Shown here piece by piece: positions 13,330 to 21,396 of a stretch of DNA of 21,691 nucleotides (its first letter is position 1; each line of letters begins with the position of its first letter). A program made the position numbers and the translations under genes. The DNA is taken from IMG/VR virus record IMGVR_UViG_3300024339_001108, positions 1 to 21,691 of that record; one strand, 5' to 3'. The notes below the pieces were generated by a model, which did no database searches, was not told the origin of the DNA, and was given only the letters and a program-made list of their open reading frames with translations. The DNA comes from a virus.

Positions 13330-14121
13330 AACAATTTCTTCATCGAGCCCGTAATATAGTTTTTCTGCCCAAGGTATAACATCCCATTTTTTTGCTGAAA
13401 TGTTATGGTGACCAACAATGCTATATTGTGATGCTTCTTTAACAGACATTACATCTAATGTTTCGCATATAGGCTTATCAAGCAAACCTGTTGATTCTCT
13501 TAACGACTGTAAAAACTCTCTGCAAACATCTGCAAAATCATCACCAATCATTACAAGTTTACGACCTCTAACTCTTCTATCAGGTATTTTGCATACTTGA
13601 AGTTCAGCATCTGGGTACCAACCTTTAGTTTTTTCCCAATACTTGTCATCTGGATGCATACAAATATCAATTCCAATAGAATATTTATTAAACTTTCCAG
13701 CATGATACGCAGCTAGTCCTGTATCTAAACACTGTAAGATTTCATATTCTCCTGTCTTATGATTTCGCCCAATTAAGAAGTGAGACGAAACGTGTCGACC
13801 CCTAGCAAGATTAAATACGTTATAACAGTGCCTTGTATTTAATCCTCCCCAGTGAACACATATTGTTGATGGGTCTGCTTTTCTTTTATACCAGTTTTTT
13901 GTTCCATCATCAAGCTCATATAAAGGTGCTGACCAATCAATCTCCAGCGGAGAATCAATAGGCACTACTTTACCCATATGCATCATAATAGGCATACCGT
14001 AGTATTGTCTAACTGCTCTATGTGTGTTAGGACCGTATACACCATCAGCTACAACGCCTACTTCTTGTTGTAAAGATACAACATATTCTTTATCTTTATT
14101 TAAAGTTGAAAATTGTTCCAT
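13327..14121 (-). CDS. N-acetylmuramoyl-L-alanine amidase with peptidoglycan-binding domain (endolysin-like)
   Basis: 264 residues. The N-terminal 45 residues are a PG_binding_1-type repeat (SLQQEVGVVADGVYGPNTHR then AVRQYYG). An amidase_2/PGRP-like zinc domain follows: ICVHWGG (His90), HVSSHFLIGR (111-120), LAAYHAGK (137-144), SIGIDICMHP, and the pair GHHNIS (His238) with KKWDVIPW (Asp247), the expected second and third metal ligands. It cleaves the amide bond between muramic acid and the stem peptide. There is no signal peptide, so a holin or other route would be needed for lysis from inside; a virion-associated role at entry is the alternative. ATG at 14121 follows AAGGA. It is downstream of clpP in the leftward unit, and its stop codon overlaps the thyX promoter. 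Confidence 0.9.
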   Translation of the reverse strand: MEQFSTLNKDKEYVVSLQQEVGVVADGVYGPNTHRAVRQYYGMPIMMHMGKVVPIDSPLEIDWSAPLYELDDGTKNWYKRKADPSTICVHWGGLNTRHCYNVFNLARGRHVSSHFLIGRNHKTGEYEILQCLDTGLAAYHAGKFNKYSIGIDICMHPDDKYWEKTKGWYPDAELQVCKIPDRRVRGRKLVMIGDDFADVCREFLQSLRESTGLLDKPICETLDVMSVKEASQYSIVGHHNISAKKWDVIPWAEKLYYGLDEEIV

Positions 14122-14135
14122 TATAAATTCCTTTT

Positions 14136-14216
14136 TTAACTTTTCTTACTTATGTATGTATTGACAATTCCTTTGACTTCTTCATTAGCGTTTTGAAGTG
14201 CTTTAAAGATTTCAAT
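14136..14216 (-). pseudogene. Coding-like remnant or small gene without a standard start codon
   Basis: Between clpP and the amidase the minus strand has an open frame ending IEIFKALQNANEEVKGIVNT, then YISKKS and TAA. It reads like real helical protein sequence but has no ATG, GTG or TTG; an upstream TAG closes the frame at the clpP end, so at most an ATT at 14216 could start it (26 residues). It is in a different frame from clpP. It may be a decayed C-terminus, an ATT-initiated peptide, or chance. Confidence 0.3.
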
Positions 14217-14229
14217 TAAACAAAAAGCT

Positions 14230-14835
14230 CTATTCTAGATCAAAAGATACAGTTACTTTTCCTTTTAAACTAGGCACTCTAAGATGTTGTGTGATATTGT
14301 GTTCTTTAGCTTCGACCGCATCTAGATACCAGTCAGCGTGTCCTTTATCATGAATTAAGTTTACAAAATAGTCATCAGGTTTACCACAATTCCTTGACAT
14401 CATAGTAAAAACTTTTTTATTCAATCGTTCAGCTTCTCTTGCATCAGACTTTAACTCTTCTACTTTTCCAAATGCCATCGACGAAACGTCATGTATCATC
14501 ATTGTCGCATCTTTATCCATAAATCTTAAACCATCTTCCCCAAAAGAAGACAATAGTGCTCCGCAAGACATAGCTTTTCCTTTTACTATTGTTGCAACCG
14601 GTATTTTTGAAGATTTAATTGATGATATCATTGACAATAAAGCGTAAGCTTGTCCCCCAAACGAATCAATAACTACAGGAACAACTTTTTGTCCTGTATT
14701 TTGTGCTGCACTCATTAAAGTAGCAAATTCATTAGCTGTTTCTTCATTAAACTCATTTACTGTAATGATGATTGGATCATGATGTAGCTCTATCTCTTTA
14801 ATTAGCGGTGAAATCTCAGTTAAAAAATTAATCAT
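14230..14835 (-). CDS. clpP: ClpP-like serine protease
   Basis: 201 residues, standard for ClpP without a propeptide. The catalytic triad is visible: Ser90 in GKAMSCGALL, His115 in TMMIHDVSS and Asp168 in GHADWYLDAVEAKEHNI. The glycine-rich VIDSFGGQAY strand fits the oxyanion-hole region of the fold. In phages such proteins either act with a Clp ATPase to degrade host or phage proteins or serve as head maturation proteases. No portal or capsid gene is nearby; neighbours are nrdJ and the amidase, so a host-takeover or regulatory role is as likely as head maturation. ATG at 14835 follows AAGGA and has its own predicted promoter. Confidence 0.88.
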   Translation of the reverse strand: MINFLTEISPLIKEIELHHDPIIITVNEFNEETANEFATLMSAAQNTGQKVVPVVIDSFGGQAYALLSMISSIKSSKIPVATIVKGKAMSCGALLSSFGEDGLRFMDKDATMMIHDVSSMAFGKVEELKSDAREAERLNKKVFTMMSRNCGKPDDYFVNLIHDKGHADWYLDAVEAKEHNITQHLRVPSLKGKVTVSFDLE

Positions 14836-14864
14836 TAAATACTTCCTTGTTTTGTGTTTTTATT

Positions 14865-14892
14865 ATTATATCATAGATTTATAAATTTTACA
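14865..14892 (-). promoter_or_regulatory. Predicted leftward promoter of clpP
   Basis: Minus-strand TGTAAA (14892-14887), 16 bases, TATAAT (14870-14865), about 30 bases before the ATG at 14835. It has the same boxes and spacing as the two thyX-type promoters. Confidence 0.6.
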
Positions 14893-14908
14893 GGATTTTA
14901 AAACCCTG
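14891..14908. promoter_or_regulatory. Near-perfect 18-bp palindrome upstream of clpP
   Basis: CAGGATTTTAAAACCCTG reads the same on both strands except one pair. It touches the TGTAAA box of the clpP promoter. Without a loop or T tract it is not a good terminator for nrdJ, so an operator is the likelier reading. Confidence 0.35.
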
Positions 14909-14926
14909 ACTTCTAGTTTTAATATA

Positions 14927-17344
14927 TCAAGAACATTTTGAATATCCGCAAGAACTGCATATTACACAGCCGTCTTGATATACTAAAGCTTCTACACCAC
15001 AATCATCACATTGCTTATCAGTAGGAACTTCGCCATCTTTGATATAGTTCTTAAGAATTCTAGCAATAGACTTGTTAAAGCTAAACATATCACTATCTTT
15101 GTCTTTCTGCAACTGCTCAACCATAAACTTGACTTTTGATCCGTGTCTTAAACTAAGTGATATCATTCTTGCAAAAGCTAAGTTGTTTGGATTGTTAAAC
15201 GCCTTAACTACGTCTTTAATGATTGTAGGATCATCTTGATCTCCAAAACAAAGATCATATTTGCTTATTTTTGTTTTAAATGTCCTCTTAACTAATGTTG
15301 CTTTGCTAATCTTTTTAGGGATTTCAACAAAAGAAGCTTTACCACCAAAGACCTCATATGGCTTGTTCTCTAACAACCCAATCAATATTACCCATTTTTC
15401 TCCTCTAACTTTTGTATGGTGTATATCACAAATCAACGTTTCGGGTCTTTTTGGCGCTTGAGTTTGAGGAAACGTCTCTTTCTCTTCACTACTTGTAACT
15501 AATACACCAGATCTAGAACCATCAACGTAAACAGTTACACCTTTGAGACCTTTTTTCCAAGACTCAAGATATATTTTACTTACTGTTTCTGACGTTGTAT
15601 CTGAAGGTAGATTAATAGTTGAGCTTATTGCGTGATCAATGTGTTGTTGAATTTTTGATTGTATCTCAACTCTTTTTTCCCAATTGATCTGATCACTTTC
15701 TGTAAAAAATGCTGGCAGATCTTTTCCTGGGTTTAACTGTCGCCACTCTTTAGCATTATGATGAAAGACTTCAAATTCATGCCACTTATCACCTAAATCA
15801 TCAACAAAATCGACTTTTTCACTAGAATCGTCACCAAGTTTTCTTCTTCGTATATAAGAGTTTCTAAAAACAGGCTCTAAGCCGGAACTAGTCTGTGATA
15901 GTATTGATACACTACCTGTTGGCGCATTAGTTAATATTGAAATGTTTCTTCTTCCATACTCAGACATTTCTTTTAACATCTCATCTGGAAGTTGACTTAA
16001 ATAAGGATGATCTATTTCTTTTTCAAAGTCATAGACTGGAAATGATCCTCTTTCTTTTGAAAGCAAAACACTCTCACCATACGCTGATTCTTTTAAAGTC
16101 CTATAAATATTTGCTGTTATTTCTATTGCATTTTCATCATCATATGGTAAGTTTAATCTTGACAAGACATCAGCTAATCCATGTGTTCCTAACCCAGTTC
16201 TTCTACCATTCTTACAAGCAACTAAAAGTTTTTCCCACATTTCTTTTTCATCGTCAGTATCTGATACGTTGAGAATGCTCTCTAACTTTTCTATTTCTAA
16301 CTCTACCAAGTCGTCAGATAATCTCATTGCTACACGAGAAACTTCTTTAAGTTTCTCAAAGTCAAATATTGCATTTTCTGTAAATGGGTTTTCTACCATA
16401 TGCTTAAGATTTATAGATATTAATCTACAGCTATCATATGAAGACAAAGGTATCTCTGCACATGGATTTGTACATACAGTTTTAAATCCTACATCTTTGT
16501 AACTCTCAGCAGGTAACATTTTTGTTATATTGTCCCACATAAGTAAACCAGGCTCTGCAGTTGTCGTTGCTGAGTTAACTATTAAATCCCATAAGTCTTT
16601 AGCTTTAATGACTTTTTCGTATTCAGGGCTTTCTGAACCGATTGGGAAATGCAGTCTAAAGTCTTTATCATTATCAACAGCTTCCATAAACTCATCTGTT
16701 ATTTTAACAGATACATTTGCGCCAGTCACTTTTGTTAAATCGTTTTTCATAACGACAAACTTTTCAATATCAGGATGTCTAATATCCATAGATATCATAA
16801 GTGCACCACGACGTCCGTTTTGACCAATCATTCTGCACACATTACTAAAATAATCAGCAAAACTCCAAGCGCCAGAAGTTGTTATTGCTGAATTGTTGAC
16901 ATACGCACCTTCAGGTCGTAATTCACTTATGTCTAGCCCTACGCCACATCTTCTCTTGAATAGATTTGCAAGATCTTTGCCACTATTCATTATAGATGAT
17001 ATTGTATCTTTTGGCGATTCTACAACAACACAGTTTGATAATGAAATATTCATATAATCATTACCAATTCCTGACATTGGTGAACCTTGCGGGACGATAT
17101 ATTTAAAGTTTTTTAAGTAATCATAAATCTCTTTTTTAGACATTGCATTTGTCTTGAACTTGTCCTCTATTCTTGCAAATTCTGTTGCAAGCCTTACATG
17201 CATATCATCAGGCGTCTCCTCTAAAAAACAGCCACGTTTATCTTTTAACGCATACTTTGACATCCATACGTTTACAGCTAATTCATCATTATCAAAATAT
17301 TCTATTGTTTTCTGTTTAACTGTATTTTTTTTTATAACTTTCAT
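14927..17344 (-). CDS. nrdJ: Class II (adenosylcobalamin-dependent) ribonucleotide reductase
   Basis: 805 residues from the ATG at 17344, chosen because AAGGAGG lies just upstream; a TTG seven codons earlier would read through that site. It reduces ribonucleotides to deoxyribonucleotides using vitamin B12 coenzyme, oxygen-independently. NISLSNCVV (Cys105) and DSCRLISINL (Cys306) give the redox pair, and NPCAEIPLS gives Asn293, the thiyl-radical Cys295 and Glu297. APTGSVSILSQTSSGLEPVF, the class II substrate-site region, is near residue 480. The C-terminal end carries a zinc-ribbon/redox tail (CDDCG...CSSCGYSKC) as in long NrdJ proteins. The gene overlaps no neighbour; dut lies 17 bases upstream. 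No NrdR box was searched for. It is the only reductase visible here. Confidence 0.95.
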   Translation of the reverse strand: MKVIKKNTVKQKTIEYFDNDELAVNVWMSKYALKDKRGCFLEETPDDMHVRLATEFARIEDKFKTNAMSKKEIYDYLKNFKYIVPQGSPMSGIGNDYMNISLSNCVVVESPKDTISSIMNSGKDLANLFKRRCGVGLDISELRPEGAYVNNSAITTSGAWSFADYFSNVCRMIGQNGRRGALMISMDIRHPDIEKFVVMKNDLTKVTGANVSVKITDEFMEAVDNDKDFRLHFPIGSESPEYEKVIKAKDLWDLIVNSATTTAEPGLLMWDNITKMLPAESYKDVGFKTVCTNPCAEIPLSSYDSCRLISINLKHMVENPFTENAIFDFEKLKEVSRVAMRLSDDLVELEIEKLESILNVSDTDDEKEMWEKLLVACKNGRRTGLGTHGLADVLSRLNLPYDDENAIEITANIYRTLKESAYGESVLLSKERGSFPVYDFEKEIDHPYLSQLPDEMLKEMSEYGRRNISILTNAPTGSVSILSQTSSGLEPVFRNSYIRRRKLGDDSSEKVDFVDDLGDKWHEFEVFHHNAKEWRQLNPGKDLPAFFTESDQINWEKRVEIQSKIQQHIDHAISSTINLPSDTTSETVSKIYLESWKKGLKGVTVYVDGSRSGVLVTSSEEKETFPQTQAPKRPETLICDIHHTKVRGEKWVILIGLLENKPYEVFGGKASFVEIPKKISKATLVKRTFKTKISKYDLCFGDQDDPTIIKDVVKAFNNPNNLAFARMISLSLRHGSKVKFMVEQLQKDKDSDMFSFNKSIARILKNYIKDGEVPTDKQCDDCGVEALVYQDGCVICSSCGYSKCS

Positions 17345-17361
17345 GTTCCTCCTTGTTACTG

Positions 17362-17835
17362 TCAATCTGAACTTCCTACTTTTCCGGTGCTTCTCTTAGA
17401 AAATTTGGATAGGGTTAAGTATTCTTTTTCTCCAATTTCAGAATACTCATTATCACATTTAACAACTATAATTTGCACAGGAAGTTTCTGCCCTTTTTTA
17501 ATAATATACTCTTCACTGCTAATGTTTACAAGATTAACAAATATTTCTCCTGTATATCCTTCATCAACTACTCCTGCTCTATACTTTAGCGGTGTCTTTG
17601 TAATAGATCCTCGCTCTTTTATTAGAGAAACGTATCCTTTTGGCGTAAAAACATGAAGACCCGTGCTTATCATTACACCTTTAGGATCAGAAGATGAAGG
17701 CATCACAGAAATATTTTCTCCTGAGTTGTAAAGGTCTAATCCCGCACTTTCGCCCCCATAAGCAGGAACATAATCTTTAACATCATTGTCATCTAATGCT
17801 TCATCTAACTTTTCATTGCAATAAATCTTAATCAT
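17362..17835 (-). CDS. dut: dUTP pyrophosphatase, trimeric dUTPase family
   Basis: 157 residues. It converts dUTP to dUMP, the substrate of ThyX, and keeps uracil out of DNA. Family motifs are in order: ESAGLDLYNSG (1), IKERGSITKT (2, in place of the usual RSGLA), AGVVDEGYTGEIFVNLVN (3, with the catalytic Asp), GQKLPVQIIV (4) and, at the C-terminus, RSTGKVGSSD (5). In motif 5 the aromatic residue that normally stacks on uracil is replaced by Val, which may alter specificity or turnover. The ATG overlaps the dnaB stop as ATGATTAA (8 bases), so translation is probably coupled. Confidence 0.9.
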   Translation of the reverse strand: MIKIYCNEKLDEALDDNDVKDYVPAYGGESAGLDLYNSGENISVMPSSSDPKGVMISTGLHVFTPKGYVSLIKERGSITKTPLKYRAGVVDEGYTGEIFVNLVNISSEEYIIKKGQKLPVQIIVVKCDNEYSEIGEKEYLTLSKFSKRSTGKVGSSD

Positions 17836-19204
17836 CTTTTTTATTTACCTCTTTCCACTTTTCTCTTAATTTTTCTTTCATAGAATTATTATCTTGTGAT
17901 ATTGCTTCATTTAATGTTAACGAGCTTTCATCTAAAATTGCAAACTTAGATTTTGCAGTATCAATATTAATAGGAAATAATAAGCCATCACGGCCGGCAC
18001 GGTTCTTAGCAACAAAAATTCGTCCAGTACCTTCAGACTTTTCCATAGGCTTTCTGCTAATTGAAAGTACAATATCAGCAACTTGTGCTTTAGCGTATGA
18101 CTCGCCTAGATTTTCTAATCCTACAACGTCTGCCTTTGAAGATTCTTTGTTTGCTTGAGAAGCTGTCCAGACTGGAATGTTTAGTTCACCTGCAAGATTT
18201 CTTAATTCTGTGTATATCAACTTTAATTCATGTCTTAAAGAGTCATAAGCTCTCGTAGACTTCATAACATCAGCGTAGTCAATAATAACTACACTTGGTT
18301 TAAATCCTTTAAGTGTTAGTTTTTCAATATGATTTCTTATTGTAAGAACAGAAGCAGAACCACTTGGGTATTCTTTAATAATAAGTCTACCTAAGTCCAT
18401 TCCTTCATATTTATTAATGACTTCTTTCTTACGTTCAATAATTTCATTTGAAGGAATGTTACACAAATTAGAGTCATACCTTTTTCCAGTATCATGTTCT
18501 GATAGCTCGAATGTATAGTGTATTACATTTTTGCCAGCTCTCATAGCTGCACATCCCATTGCAACTAAGAAGTGTGATTTACCTACACCTGTATTAGCTG
18601 CAATAACGCCAAGTTCACCTCTGCCTAAACCACCTCTTAAAATATCTTGCGCATCAAGTCTATCTAAACCAGTAGGGCAGACTTGTCTGTTGATTTGAAC
18701 AAATCTTGCTTCGATATCATCAAAGAAATTGTGACCTGAAGAGTTTGGCATGCCTACAGAGATTGCTTCTTTCATGATATTTAAAACAGATTCATATTTC
18801 TCTGTTTGGATTAATTCAACACTTTGTTCTAAAGCTTCACGAAAAGCTTGCCTTTTACAAAATTCAAGTGATTTATCTTTAACATATTGTAGATCACCCA
18901 TGTCTGGATTTGTTTTCATACGATGAAGATATTCAATAATTTGGTCTCTCAAAACGTGATCTTTTGAGTTAGTTAAATCTTCTTTGATAATTGTAATAAG
19001 AATTGTAAGTGTTGGAAATGTTTTGTATTTCTTATAGTATGAAAAATATTTTCCACATAAAAAAGACAAATACTTAAGATCAAAGTATTCAGGATTGACA
19101 ACCTCGATCATTTGTCCAGCCCAGAGTTGATCTGACAACATTGATTGAAAAACTTTTTCTTGAAAAGGCTTTCCAAATTTTGAAAAGTTTGTATTTAAAC
19201 TCAT
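17828..19204 (-). CDS. dnaB: Replicative DNA helicase, DnaB/gp41-like
   Basis: 458 residues. A helical N-terminal domain of about 150 residues is followed by a RecA-type ATPase domain: GRGELGVIAANTGVGKSHF (Walker A Lys209-Ser210), VVIIDYADVMK (Walker B Asp309) and WTASQANKE (sensor Gln). An RNRAGRDG-like segment (KNRAGRDGLLF) fits the arginine-finger region. It would unwind the fork ahead of the polymerase encoded at the left end. The C-terminus is Lys-rich. ATG at 19204 follows AAGGAC eleven bases upstream; six bases separate it from the 5' nuclease gene. No primase is seen in the window. Confidence 0.93.
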   Translation of the reverse strand: MSLNTNFSKFGKPFQEKVFQSMLSDQLWAGQMIEVVNPEYFDLKYLSFLCGKYFSYYKKYKTFPTLTILITIIKEDLTNSKDHVLRDQIIEYLHRMKTNPDMGDLQYVKDKSLEFCKRQAFREALEQSVELIQTEKYESVLNIMKEAISVGMPNSSGHNFFDDIEARFVQINRQVCPTGLDRLDAQDILRGGLGRGELGVIAANTGVGKSHFLVAMGCAAMRAGKNVIHYTFELSEHDTGKRYDSNLCNIPSNEIIERKKEVINKYEGMDLGRLIIKEYPSGSASVLTIRNHIEKLTLKGFKPSVVIIDYADVMKSTRAYDSLRHELKLIYTELRNLAGELNIPVWTASQANKESSKADVVGLENLGESYAKAQVADIVLSISRKPMEKSEGTGRIFVAKNRAGRDGLLFPINIDTAKSKFAILDESSLTLNEAISQDNNSMKEKLREKWKEVNKKDD

Positions 19205-19210
19205 TTAATT

Positions 19211-20170
19211 TTATGTCCTTAGTGTTGATTTAATTGTTAATAAAAACGTGTGAATATCAAATCCGTTTAAACCATTTTTATTTAGTAACTTAAGCAATTC
19301 AAATTTATTTAGTTTTTCTTCTTTTTGTTCTATTTGAAAGTTTATTTTTTTGATTTGATCAGCACTTAACATCGCAGAATCTAAATACATTAGCTTCCAG
19401 TTTTTATCAATATCGTTTTGTCCTGCAATAATATTTTCAAATAACTTTAAATTGCTGCCGTTTTGAATATTATCTTTGGCTTCATTTATTATATCATGAT
19501 GAGATAAAAATTTACACACACCTAAATCTGGAAATCTTTTAAGCATTACTTTTAAGCCTGCTCCTTTGACACCTTTAATACCGTCACTCTGATCTCCTGC
19601 GAAACATCTTGCTGTACAAAAATTTTGTGGAGTAATTCCCCACTTTTCTAATACATATTTTTCATCAATCAATATTTTTTTATTAGGTGACCAGATTTTT
19701 GTTTGTTCATCAATTAACTGATAATAATCTTTGTCAGATGTAGCAATTATTTTTTGAAATATTACTTTTTTTGTTTTTGTTAAATAAGAAATAACATCAT
19801 CAGCTTCACAATCATTTACATAAACTTGTGTAACAGGTGTTTTATATAAAATCTTTACAAGAGTCTTAAGTTGCCAGTCTCTATTGTTAGTAGTATCAGG
19901 AATGTCATCATGATATTCACTTCTATTTAAACGTACAGGTCTTCTCCTGTTTTTATAATCTGGGTCAACAGCTCTTCTTCTAAAAGAACCGCCACCTTCC
20001 CAAACAACTATTATTTTTTGTGGCTTAAATCTTTCAGAGAGATGTTGTATATTTCTTAACATACCAAAAATGCCACCACACAGCTGTCCATTTAATGACT
20101 TAGCTGGATTGGCAGCAAAGTGTCTCATAAATACATTTAAGCCGTCAATGTAAATGACAGGCTCGTTCAT
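19211..20170 (-). CDS. 5'-3' exonuclease / flap endonuclease (T4 RNase H-like)
   Basis: 319 residues of the FEN/5'-nuclease family, which removes RNA primers and 5' flaps. The metal-binding acidic residues are in order: IYIDGLN (Asp9), WEGGGSFRRR with the basic DPDYKNRRRP helical-gateway region, NDCEADDVISYL, ATSDKDYYQL and AGDQSDGIKGVKGAG (helix-hairpin-helix DNA-binding turn). The C-terminus has a Lys-rich helix. It lies between recA and dnaB with 6-7-base gaps, so it belongs to the replication operon. The ribosome binding site upstream of ATG 20170 is weak (TTAAAG). Confidence 0.92.
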   Translation of the reverse strand: MNEPVIYIDGLNVFMRHFAANPAKSLNGQLCGGIFGMLRNIQHLSERFKPQKIIVVWEGGGSFRRRAVDPDYKNRRRPVRLNRSEYHDDIPDTTNNRDWQLKTLVKILYKTPVTQVYVNDCEADDVISYLTKTKKVIFQKIIATSDKDYYQLIDEQTKIWSPNKKILIDEKYVLEKWGITPQNFCTARCFAGDQSDGIKGVKGAGLKVMLKRFPDLGVCKFLSHHDIINEAKDNIQNGSNLKLFENIIAGQNDIDKNWKLMYLDSAMLSADQIKKINFQIEQKEEKLNKFELLKLLNKNGLNGFDIHTFLLTIKSTLRT

Positions 20171-20177
20171 AATGTTA

Positions 20178-21386
20178 TTACTTTAATTCTTCAAACGCAT
20201 TATCATCATTGTCCATTAAGTGATCAGCTATTGCTTGTATATCTGTATAACTTTCAGGATCAATATTAGGTTCTTCTACTTCGTTTTTTCTAATCATCGC
20301 TTTTTCAAGCAACATGTCAATATAATTTCCGTACTCTGGATGTGAAATTATTTCACCAAAGTCTGCTTTATAGAATTTCTTTTCTATAATTTGTTCACCT
20401 TGAGAGTCATAAACTTCTAAATGCTTCCATGCACCATTACCTCCTACTTCTACTGTATAACCATTACAAACTTCAGAGCCATGTTTTCGAAGCAAATCGA
20501 ATATTTGTTCATGTTCTTTAATACCTTTGCCAAAGTGAATTTCAAAATTACATGTTCTAAAAGGTGCTGAAACTTTATTTTTAATTGTCTTTGCAGATAC
20601 ATTAATTCCAATGGGCTCTTTGTCTTTGTTTAAGATTTGAGAACCTGCTCCTAACTTAATTCTAACAGAACTGTGAAAAGGTATTGCCATTCCGCCAGGA
20701 GTAGTAGTAGGATCACCGTACATTACGCCTACTTTAGTTCTAATTTGATTTAAACAAACCATAAGAACTTTTTCGTTTGCAATAACTCCAGTAATCTTTC
20801 TCATTCCTTTAGAAATAGCACGTGCTTGAAGACCAATGCTTTCTTTATCATAATCACCTATAAGCTCAGCTTTTGGAGATGTTGCTGCAACTGAGTCCCA
20901 TATGATTGTAACTGGTACATCTTTATCCATTGCTTTCGCTTTAATAACAGTGCTTTCTGCAATTGACAATACTTCTTCTGTACAATGCGTGTCAACATAA
21001 ACAAATCTTCTTGATATGTCTACACCAAGCATTCTTAAGTTTTCAACAGACGTTGCATTTTCGGTATCTATATAAACTACAATTCCACCCATTTGTTGAG
21101 TTGATCTTGCAATCTGTGTTGCAATATGTGACTTTCCAATAGAAGGAGGCCCAAATATTTCTACAATTCTACCTTCAGGTAGACCTCCATTCTTTTGATT
21201 AGCAATAATATAGTCTAACTGTTTTGATCCTGTACTTATCCATCTTTTAACATGTGTAGGTGAATCGTCTGTACTCAGATTATAAGCAACTCTATTACCT
21301 CTTTCTTTATTAAGTGACTTAATAAGATCAGAAGTAAAGTCATCTAAAGGTGCTTTTTCCTTTTTAACTTCTTTCTTCTTTGCCAC
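20178..21386 (-). CDS. recA: RecA/UvsX recombinase
   Basis: 402 residues. The N-terminus is Lys-rich, then the ATPase core: EIFGPPSIGKSHIA (Walker A Lys85-Ser86), VVYIDTENA (Glu109 region), VTIIWDSVAATSP (Walker B) and LNQIRTKVGVMYGDPTTTPG, then G, which matches RecA loop L2 (the ssDNA-binding turn). A long acidic C-terminal tail ends the protein. It pairs and exchanges strands in recombination-dependent replication. It starts with GTG at 21386, which has AAGGAG six bases upstream. It is first in the row after the ssDNA-binding protein, a classic partner. Confidence 0.94.
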   Translation of the reverse strand: MAKKKEVKKEKAPLDDFTSDLIKSLNKERGNRVAYNLSTDDSPTHVKRWISTGSKQLDYIIANQKNGGLPEGRIVEIFGPPSIGKSHIATQIARSTQQMGGIVVYIDTENATSVENLRMLGVDISRRFVYVDTHCTEEVLSIAESTVIKAKAMDKDVPVTIIWDSVAATSPKAELIGDYDKESIGLQARAISKGMRKITGVIANEKVLMVCLNQIRTKVGVMYGDPTTTPGGMAIPFHSSVRIKLGAGSQILNKDKEPIGINVSAKTIKNKVSAPFRTCNFEIHFGKGIKEHEQIFDLLRKHGSEVCNGYTVEVGGNGAWKHLEVYDSQGEQIIEKKFYKADFGEIISHPEYGNYIDMLLEKAMIRKNEVEEPNIDPESYTDIQAIADHLMDNDDNAFEELK

Positions 21387-21396
21387 AGTCTACTCC

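Noticed and set aside
17345-17365. TTG start for the ribonucleotide reductase at 17365
   Set aside because: The stretch contains the strong AAGGAGG ribosome binding site of the ATG at 17344 and overlaps the dut stop; the extra seven residues look non-coding.
15261-17399. Several plus-strand frames opposite nrdJ
   Set aside because: Antisense shadows of a well-supported 805-aa gene.
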